From Anaerolineae bacterium (GTDB taxonomy: Bacteria > Chloroflexota > Anaerolineae > JADYZS01), in assembly GCA_020853075.1 (NCBI GenBank), contig JADYZS010000343.1, positions 1 to 6,351 on the forward strand: a DNA stretch of 6,351 nt, in the 5' to 3' direction. Shown piece after piece: positions 5,992-6,351 of the stretch. Position 1 is the first letter of the stretch. Each line of letters opens with the position of its first letter. The notes under the pieces are model-generated. The model saw only the letters and a list, made by a program, of their open reading frames with translations. It was not told where the DNA came from and did no database searches. The position numbers and the translations under genes were made by a program.

Positions 5992-6351
5992 ATGCCCTAC
6001 GTGATCGGTCTCACGGGCAACATCGGCACAGGTAAGAGCACGGTGCTGGCCCACCTGGCAGAGTTGGGCGCACGGGTGATTGATGCCGACAAGGTAGCCC
6101 ACGAGGTCATTCTACCCGGTGGGCTCGCTTACGATGCAGTTCTGGCAGCCTTCGGCCCTGGTATCCTGGCTGCCAGTGGACGTATAGACCGGACTAAGTT
6201 GGGGGCCATCGTCTTCGCCGACCCGCAGGCGCTGGCGCGCCTGGAGAGCATCGTCCACCCTGCCGTCTTTGCCCGTACGCAGGAGTTGATAGCGGCTGCT
6301 AAAGAGGCAATCGTTGTCATTGAAGCCATCAAACTCCTGGAGTCGGGGATG
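5992..6351 (+). CDS. coaE: Dephospho-CoA kinase, partial (3' end missing)
   Basis: The first 120 residues are open to the right edge; family members are about 200 residues. The enzyme catalyses the last step of coenzyme A synthesis, ATP-dependent phosphorylation of the ribose 3'-hydroxyl of dephospho-CoA, in the cytosol. The start MPYVIGLTGNIGTGKST carries the P-loop G-x4-GKS/T with Lys15. It is followed by the conserved VIDADKVAHEV (Asp31 and Asp33), then GRIDRTKLGAIVFADPQALARLESIVHPAV, and finally VVIEAIKLLESGM, all recognisable CoaE blocks. The ATG is three bases past the ABC-F stop, so the two genes form one operon, presumably from the promoter at 4019-4047. The pairing has no evident functional link. 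The nucleotide-binding region looks complete. Confidence 0.95.
   Translation, partial: MPYVIGLTGNIGTGKSTVLAHLAELGARVIDADKVAHEVILPGGLAYDAVLAAFGPGILAASGRIDRTKLGAIVFADPQALARLESIVHPAVFARTQELIAAAKEAIVVIEAIKLLESGM

Overview
This is bacterial DNA with moderately high GC, dense genes and standard bacterial signals: Shine-Dalgarno sites and sigma70-type promoters, several with an extended -10. Gene content and style suggest a Chloroflexota-like (Anaerolineae or relatives) environmental or thermophilic bacterium. That placement is an inference from general gene style; no marker gene here fixes it.

Left half, minus strand, in transcription order. A predicted EamA/DMT-family membrane transporter (2155-3069) is followed by a promoter and a small gene (1819-2055). 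That gene only makes sense if an in-frame UGA at codon 11 is read as selenocysteine, giving a 78-residue SelW-like Rdx-family selenoprotein with a C-x-x-U redox motif. A hairpin that fits a bacterial SECIS element follows the UGA at the expected distance. Downstream come two palindromic hairpins, a family-4 glycosyltransferase (618-1700), and the first 198 codons of a Wzz/YveK-type polysaccharide chain-length protein that runs off the left edge (1-594). The last two look like the end of an exopolysaccharide or O-antigen cluster.

Right half, plus strand. Endonuclease III (nth, 3307-3963) is transcribed divergently from the transporter. An ABC-F family ATPase of the Uup/YfmR/YdiF type (4078-5988) follows with its own extended -10 promoter. 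Three bases after it starts dephospho-CoA kinase (coaE, 5992 to the right edge, partial), almost certainly in the same transcript.

The main result is the selenoprotein. A standard gene caller stops at the UGA and reports either nothing or a 61-residue fragment lacking the active site. The full reading frame, promoter, ribosome binding site, family motif and recoding hairpin are all present and agree. It predicts that this organism has selA, selB, selC and selD elsewhere in its genome. No tRNA, rRNA, CRISPR array, insertion sequence or phage gene was seen. The longest stretch without a gene is the 237-base divergent region 3070-3306, which holds two promoter candidates and a strong inverted repeat.
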